DNA from: Lolium rigidum
Taxonomy: Eukaryota; Streptophyta; Magnoliopsida; Poales; Poaceae
Length of the DNA: 64,000 bases
Assembly: GCF_022539505.1 (NCBI RefSeq)
Contig: NC_061514.1
Coordinates: 342,968,644-343,032,643 of the forward strand
Reading direction: 5' to 3'
Shown here: piece by piece, positions 59,401 to 64,000 of the stretch
Layout of the letters: each line of letters begins with the position of its first letter
How positions within the stretch are numbered: the first letter of the stretch is position 1
Program-made: the position numbers and the translations under genes
The notes under the pieces: model-generated
What the model was told of the DNA's origin: nothing
Databases searched by the model: none
What the model saw: only the letters and a program-made list of their open reading frames with translations

Positions 59401-59700
59401 CCAGGCTCGCAGGCAGTCGGCCCAGGAAGTCAGATCTAAATTTTGGTTCACAAAGGGGATTCTGTTGGCCTCGCATGAGATTAAGTGAGCGGGACTCTCG
59501 GAAGAACGGGGGCCTAGACACATAGAATTTGCGAGAGAAGGATGCGGCAGCAGGATGTCTGAAACCTAAAATTAATAACGGAATAGGACATTAACTCAGG
59601 TGTTTGCTGTTAATCCAAGCATTGATTCGAATGGCGAAAGGCGGTTAAGGATTACCTTCAGACCGGAGACCATGGCGTTGGCGTTGGATGATTCCGCCAT
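56499..59700 (-). pseudogene. Six-exon PMD/coiled-coil gene, antisense within F4 (copy 4b)
   Basis: Exons on the minus strand: 59700-59656, 59565-58138, 58066-57797, 57720-57472, 57399-57238, 57167-56499; each intron is GT...AG, 70-90 bp, phase 0. Exon lengths 45, 1428, 270, 249, 162 and 669 are all multiples of three, about 940 codons in total. Exon 1 begins MAESSNANAMVSGLK. Exon 2 is the plant mobile domain (FMFGHGPM, TLLDVAMITGLDI). Exons 3-4 are Lys/Arg/Ser-rich and may be nuclear-targeting; exon 6 ends in a coiled coil (ELETLRKELENLEERVRVTK). One TAG at 56954-56952 truncates the coiled coil; otherwise the spliced frame is open. Because the gene is antisense to the element RNA, its introns survive retrotransposition. 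Confidence 0.8.
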
Positions 59701-60047
59701 TGGATGTGCTGTGGAGTTGGGACGGCGCGGTCGAGATCTGAGATGCGTGTGGCCAAGAGTTGGAGCTGCTCGGGCGGCGATTTGGGGATCTGAGTTTGCT
59801 TTCTCAGACGGAGGTCGCAGGTTACCGTTTGGAGGGGCAACTGGGTTGGCCTTACTCGTGTTTTATGGTAGAGGCCGATGCGATGCCATCGGCTCTTTTG
59901 GGGTTATTTGACTTTGACTATCGGCAAAAATTGATTGGGAACACTTCTTCATTAATAAAAGGGGATTTTTACAATGAAGAGCCGATCGCTCAAGAAAGGA
60001 GGAACAAAAGAAGAGCCGATTGCTCAGGAACTACTAATCCTACACTA

Positions 60048-60521
60048 CTAATCCTCGCTGGCCTCGTCGTCGGCATCATAGCTGCCGTCGGCGCTGCTTC
60101 CGGAGAGTTCCTCGTCGCTGCTGCCCCAACCCTCGGCCGGAGCTTCTTCCTCCTCGTCATCATCATCGTCTTCGCTGTCCGCCCAAGCGCGGAAGCGCTT
60201 CGCCGACGGATACCTAGTGGAGGAGGAGTCATCCTCCTCTTCCTCCTGTTCCTCCTCTTCTTCCTCTTCTTCTTCTTCCTCCGCCTTGTCAGAGGAGGTG
60301 GGGTGCGCCCAGGAGTGGAGGTCGTCCTCGCTCTCGCTCTCCAGCTCCCCTTCGATGAGGAACTGGAGGTCGTCCTCCCCATCGGTCAGGGGCAGGTCAC
60401 CATCGGACCCGACGAGGGCCTTGGGTGGGCCATCTGGCACGAAGTCGAAGTCCCACTCTTGCTCACTCGAGGAAGAAGATTGGAAAGAGAGGCCTGATGA
60501 GACGGAGGAGGAGGAAGACAT
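60048..60521 (-). CDS. Acidic low-complexity protein, antisense ORF of F4 (4b)
   Basis: 157 residues from the ATG at 60521, chosen because it matches the 4a start; an in-frame ATG 32 codons further up is not conserved. Ser-rich start, Glu tract (about 60240-60290), basic island AKRFRAW, Asp tract and Gly/Ser/Asp-rich end. Same strand as, and upstream of, the PMD gene. Function unknown. Confidence 0.6.
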   Translation of the reverse strand: MSSSSSVSSGLSFQSSSSSEQEWDFDFVPDGPPKALVGSDGDLPLTDGEDDLQFLIEGELESESEDDLHSWAHPTSSDKAEEEEEEEEEEEQEEEEDDSSSTRYPSAKRFRAWADSEDDDDDEEEEAPAEGWGSSDEELSGSSADGSYDADDEASED

Positions 60522-60789
60522 TGCTACAGGGAAAGAGGGTTTTTTGGTGCCGATGGCTAGAACAGAGCAAGGGGGTGAAGAGGCAAATTGTTCGGCACAG
60601 TTAAATAAGGGGAGCATAGTGGAAATTTAATGCCATTACAGTTTCCGAGGAAGTGATGCTAAAGCTATCAAATCTTGCAGAGAAGTTGAGAAGGCAAGGC
60701 ATCATGATGAAGAATACTGCGACGGTTCTGCTCTGCCACGACATGACCCGACGAAGAAAAAGCAGAGTGATTTTGGAATTATCAATTCC

Positions 60790-60806
60790 AAAACCAGGGG
60801 GGCATG
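60790..60806 (+). promoter_or_regulatory. Polypurine tract of F4 (4b)
   Basis: AAAACCAGGGGGGCATG immediately precedes the 3' LTR at 60807. The equivalent in 4a is the complement of 26841-26857. Confidence 0.7.
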
Positions 60807-61965
60807 TGTTATCACCAGAATTTGACCAGATCAGAGGTGGGCCGTGATTAAGATGGGCTTGAAGAATATACACGGAAAATTTACGTGAATCGGCCTTGTA
60901 CAAGAAGTTTGGGCTAGTTTGCCCGTGTATCTGTAAATATAGTAGGATACGTGTCGGTTAGGTAGAATTTGCCTCGTACACGGTTGGGATTATTCCCACG
61001 TTAGAAAGTCTACGGACTATAAATATGTATCTAGGGTTATTGAGAAAAACAACAATCACGTTCATCACAAACCAATCTAGGCGCATCGCCAACCCCTTGT
61101 TTCGAGGGTTTCTTCCGGGTAAGCATCATGCTGCCTAGATCGCATCTTGCGATCTAGGCAGTATACGTTTATTCGTTGTTCTTGCGTTGCTCGTGCTGAA
61201 GCCTTGTTGATGGCGAGCAACGTAGTTACCATAGATGTGTTAGGGTTAGCATTGTTCTACCGTGTCATATGCTTTTGTCCATGCAACCCTTAGACGTCTA
61301 GCCGCCTTTACACCTATCTTAGGTGTAAGGGCGGCACCTTGCTTGATCATTATTTAGTAGATCCGATCCGTTATGATTGTTCCTTGTTCTTCAAGGATTA
61401 GTTTAATATCTACATAGTTAGGCCTTGCAAACGGGTTGAAGGATCCAGTAGCACGTAGGGTGTAGTTTGCTAACCCTAGACAAGATGTTCCGGGGATCAA
61501 CTTCATGTTGGTTTTTAGGCCTTGTCTAGGGTTGGTTTATTATCACCGTACGTGGCTGCCAGGCTCAATCACGCGTAGGATGTTCCGATTATGTGGTGAA
61601 AACCCTAAATCATCGTAGGTCGTTTTAGCTTTATTTTGATCAAGCAGGACCACCATGTGATCGTAGACCTCATACGAATCATGGGTGGATCAGCTCCTTG
61701 AGCCGATTCACGGGAAAACCTGAGATCCGATCGAGGCTCGTATTTAAAGTTTACATGTATGCCATGCAGGAAACTAAGCGAAGCAAATCCATCACCTTCC
61801 TGACCAGGTATAGGTCAGGTGGCACGCCCTTGCACCAGCATCGGACGTGCGTGCCCAGGCTTTGCGGGCCGTCGCTCGAGGGACCAGGGCCAGCCGCAGC
61901 TCTGAGTTGTTCCCGGCTCTACGTGTAGCCAGCCGTTGCTCGCCGGTGGGTTTCGGACGCCAACA
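60807..61965 (+). repeat. F4 3' LTR (4b)
   Basis: Partner of 51343-52501; hairpins at 61128-61164 and 61301-61335; followed by TSD CTGAC. Confidence 0.94.
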
Positions 61966-61970
61966 CTGAC

Positions 61971-62380
61971 TAGAAATAAGCTTACAATGGAGGCTAAGCT
62001 CATCAGGCACCCGACTAACATCTTATTTAAAACTTTGTTTTGCTTGCAGCAGTGGCTCGTCTTGGCAAAACCCTGGACCATCCCTGGCTTAGGTGGGTGA
62101 TTGACGAACTCACACGCATGCATGCCCTACACCTGCCAAAGGAAACCTAAAGTTTGGTGCATGAATAGATGATCGTGATGGAGGCGTTTTGGCACTTTCT
62201 GTAGTGTATGGGCTTTCGGTATGTTAGGAAAGGCCGACCCCATTTTTGAGTTGTTTTGCTGCTACCTCTGGCTAAGCTATACGATGCAGCATGTAATGAC
62301 TATGTTTGAAACCTGCAAGGCTTTATTAATTTAAATTTGGACAGTACAGTACCTTTTATCTAAAAAGAAGAGAAAAGGCT
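61971..62380 (+). pseudogene. LINE 3' end
   Basis: Resumes the LINE after 4b: TRNKLTMEAKLIRHPTN, LFKTLF and QQWLVLAKPW, with a TGA at 62098-62100, then about 250 bp of 3' UTR ending CTTTATTAATTTAAATTTGG and CTAAAAAGAAG near 62380, a likely worn A-rich tail. The exact end is uncertain. Confidence 0.7.
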
Positions 62381-62828
62381 TCAGGCCGAATGCAAGAAAA
62401 TGTCGAGCTCTAAGCCCATCTCCAACGGGGCGACATATCGTTTCGTTTGCGTTCGCGCGATCGAAAAATGCGTCTGCACCCTTTGCGGATGATGTGCGGT
62501 CGCGCCGAGCGTCCTCCTTTTCTTACCTGGTCCCGCACGTCAGGGGCAGATAAATTGACTGTGCGGATTTGCTTCCTCTTCCCCTTCTTTAGTGCCCTAG
62601 TGCGACACCACCACCACCCCAACCCCGCCGCACCACTGCAGTACACGCCTTCTGCTCGGGCCTCGCCGCGCCGGAGAACAGAATCTGAGTCGGGTTGGTT
62701 CTGTGGCGCATCTGTCGCGTGTTTGGGGGTCAAACATCTGTCGATTGCGCTGCCCGGCATCGCCGCCCACGACCTGTTCGATCAATTGCACCAGTAGTTT
62801 TCTTACTGATCTTTTGGGCGCTATTGTG
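62381..62828 (+). other. GC-rich unassigned segment
   Basis: CpG-rich block with overlapping short ORFs on both strands (longest 116 codons each way at 62410-62797), none with a recognisable domain. It could be a captured promoter or gene fragment, or part of another transposon. It ends exactly where the LTR at 62829 begins. Confidence 0.4.
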
Positions 62829-64000
62829 TGTAACACCCCAAATTTCAAAACAAAGAGAAAATGAATTTCCTTTTTCCAAAAATGAGAACCAACAAAAACT
62901 TTTCTTAAATAGAGTGCTATGCTTAATGCTCATACCTATTACTTGTGTTTTTACCATAATGAGTGTTATTATGCTTAGGTGATAAAATTTAAAACCCTAA
63001 AGTGATCAAGTGAATATCACAAACCAAATAAAATTAAAAGAGAAAGAAATCAAATAAGAGAAACCCTAAACCCTAACCTTCTCAAAAATACTTTGGATCT
63101 ATTTTGAGAAAACCCAAAATAAAGAAAAAGGCATATGTGGGCATATAGCCCTAATATGGAGATTTTGAACTCTACCTTTCTTACTTTGCTAAATGGTGGT
63201 GAACCATGGCAAAAATTACTAAACCCTAAACCTCGTCCATCTGGTCATAAATCTTTGAAAAATAAAATAAAAAGAAAAGATCTTATTTAAGAAAAAGGCA
63301 TATGCAAGCCTATGGATACTCTTTGAAAATAATGAGTTTTGTTTTGTCTACCTTGAGTAGATGAATTGAAATACCTCAACACACTCAACAAAGCACTTAC
63401 CCACCAATTCAAGTGAGAAACAAAATAAAATCAAACATATGCATAGAGGCATATGTGGCACTTAGCCAAATTATCAAATCTTGACCTATCCACCTCCATT
63501 GCCTCAAAATGGTTTGAACTTTTCACCTAACTCAATCTAACACCAAATAAACCTCACTCTTGTCAAAATGAAGCAAAGAAAACTAAAAGAATAAAAGTTA
63601 GAAATTCACAACACCCTCACATATGGCTTATGCCATTTTTATAAATTTTGACCCTAGACCAATTTGGTCTTCAACATTAGTTGAATAATATTACTAAACA
63701 CTTATTACAACTTTTGGAATCAAAGAAACACAAATCAAATGATTTTCAAACTCAAATTGTGCTCACATATGATAATGGTCAAAACTGCCAATTATAGTCT
63801 GATCACTACTTTGAGCCCCTGCAATTCAAAATTTTCAAACTAAACCTTGCTAACTCTTTGCACCTCATCCAAGACAACATCAAGGTGAACACTTTTTGTA
63901 AAGATCACCATGTCAAATTCATCCTAGATCAAATGCTATGCTCATCCAAAGTTGGAACATTTTATCATATTCAACAATCTCACACTTAGCAATTTTTGCA
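62829..64000 (+). repeat. LTR related to F6, first ~1.17 kb, cut by window edge
   Basis: Begins TGTAACACCCCAAATTTC. Compared with the minus-strand start of F6 (TGTAATATCTCAAGTTTC) it shares the AT-rich wording and several landmarks in the same order: GGCATATGTGGGCATATAG-like words, CACATATGATAATGGTCA and CATCCAAGAC followed by CATCAAGGTGA. It is a different subfamily, not the same copy. No gene. Confidence 0.6.

Larger units (their letters stand above)
51343..61965 (+). mobile_element. F4 element 4b, complete, carries antisense PMD gene
   Basis: 10.6 kb: 5' LTR 51343-52501, PBS 52507-52524, gag-protease 52563-55943, noncoding 55944-56498, antisense PMD/coiled-coil gene (59700-56499), antisense acidic ORF (60521-60048), polypurine tract about 60790-60806, 3' LTR 60807-61965. 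TSD CTGAC at 51338-51342 and 61966-61970. LTRs are both 1159 bp and differ at roughly 20 positions by eye, so the insertion is young on the scale of grass genomes. No reverse transcriptase, RNase H or integrase. A Tat-lineage origin is suggested by the antisense extra ORFs, which have been reported for that lineage. Confidence 0.95.

Noticed and set aside
60217..60630. 137-codon Ser-rich ORF on the plus strand (and 27062-27403 in 4a)
   Set aside because: Reverse complement of the Glu-rich repeats of the acidic ORF; low complexity only.
1..64000. Ty3/gypsy or copia reverse transcriptase, integrase or chromodomain
   Set aside because: I looked for FxDD/YVDD-type, DDE and HHCC patterns in the LTR elements and found none; the only polymerase motif is the LINE YADD at 49975.
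1..64000. CRISPR array, bacterial operon or phage features
   Set aside because: The sequence is a grass repeat nest with introns, LTRs and plant promoters; no regularly spaced short repeats were seen.

Overview
The window is transposon-dense intergenic DNA from a large-genome grass. I infer Pooideae, most likely Triticeae (wheat/barley group), because the LTRs start with the TGATACGTCTCCAACG-type sequence common there, the primer-binding sites match plant tRNA-Asp, and the retroelements are nested several deep. I found no host housekeeping gene, rRNA, tRNA gene or CRISPR. Family labels used here are F1 to F6 plus a LINE; published family names were not assigned because no library search was possible.

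Nesting, reconstructed from LTR ends (TG...CA) and target-site duplications (TSDs): a LINE (49936-51342, resuming 61971-~62380) was hit by an Athila-like element F3. The F3 gag-protease lies at 6858-9234. Its ATHILA-type second ORF is split into 10017-10273, 25098-25679 and 33243-33511. Its 3' remnant is 47464-49935. F3 was in turn invaded by F5 (5994-6857, minus), which holds an F2 element (2449-5993, minus), which holds an F1 element (1-2448, minus). F3 was also invaded by a second F2 element (10274-25092, TSD AGTAA) whose 3' LTR holds a complete F1 element (17796-24562, TSD GATAG), whose own 3' LTR holds a 170-bp hAT MITE (23710-23879, 8-bp TSD). F4 element 4a (25680-33237, TSD GGTTT) also sits in F3, and F4 element 4b (51343-61965, TSD CTGAC) sits in the LINE.

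A tandem duplication of about 14.8 kb is superimposed on this. Sequence 12256-34635 (without 4a) is repeated as 34636-48582, with a one-base microhomology junction at 34635/34636. After the duplication, copy 2 lost the F1 interior by LTR-LTR recombination, leaving a solo LTR at 40182-46072. That solo LTR then took in a 4.27-kb solo LTR, F6 (40541-44811, TSD CTCCG). Copy 1 received 4a and the MITE. The lengths of the two copies reconcile to within about 10 bp under this history.

No LTR element here encodes reverse transcriptase, RNase H or integrase. F2 and F3 carry damaged gag-protease. F1 carries only a 245-residue ORF with a membrane-like segment. F4 carries gag-protease in sense and, in antisense, an acidic ORF plus a six-exon gene whose product joins a plant mobile domain (PMD) to a coiled coil. 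That intron-bearing antisense gene has exons 1, 2, 5 and 6 of identical length in both F4 copies and is the most notable system in the window. All the elements must have been mobilised in trans by autonomous relatives elsewhere. The right end (62829-64000) enters another long LTR related to F6.
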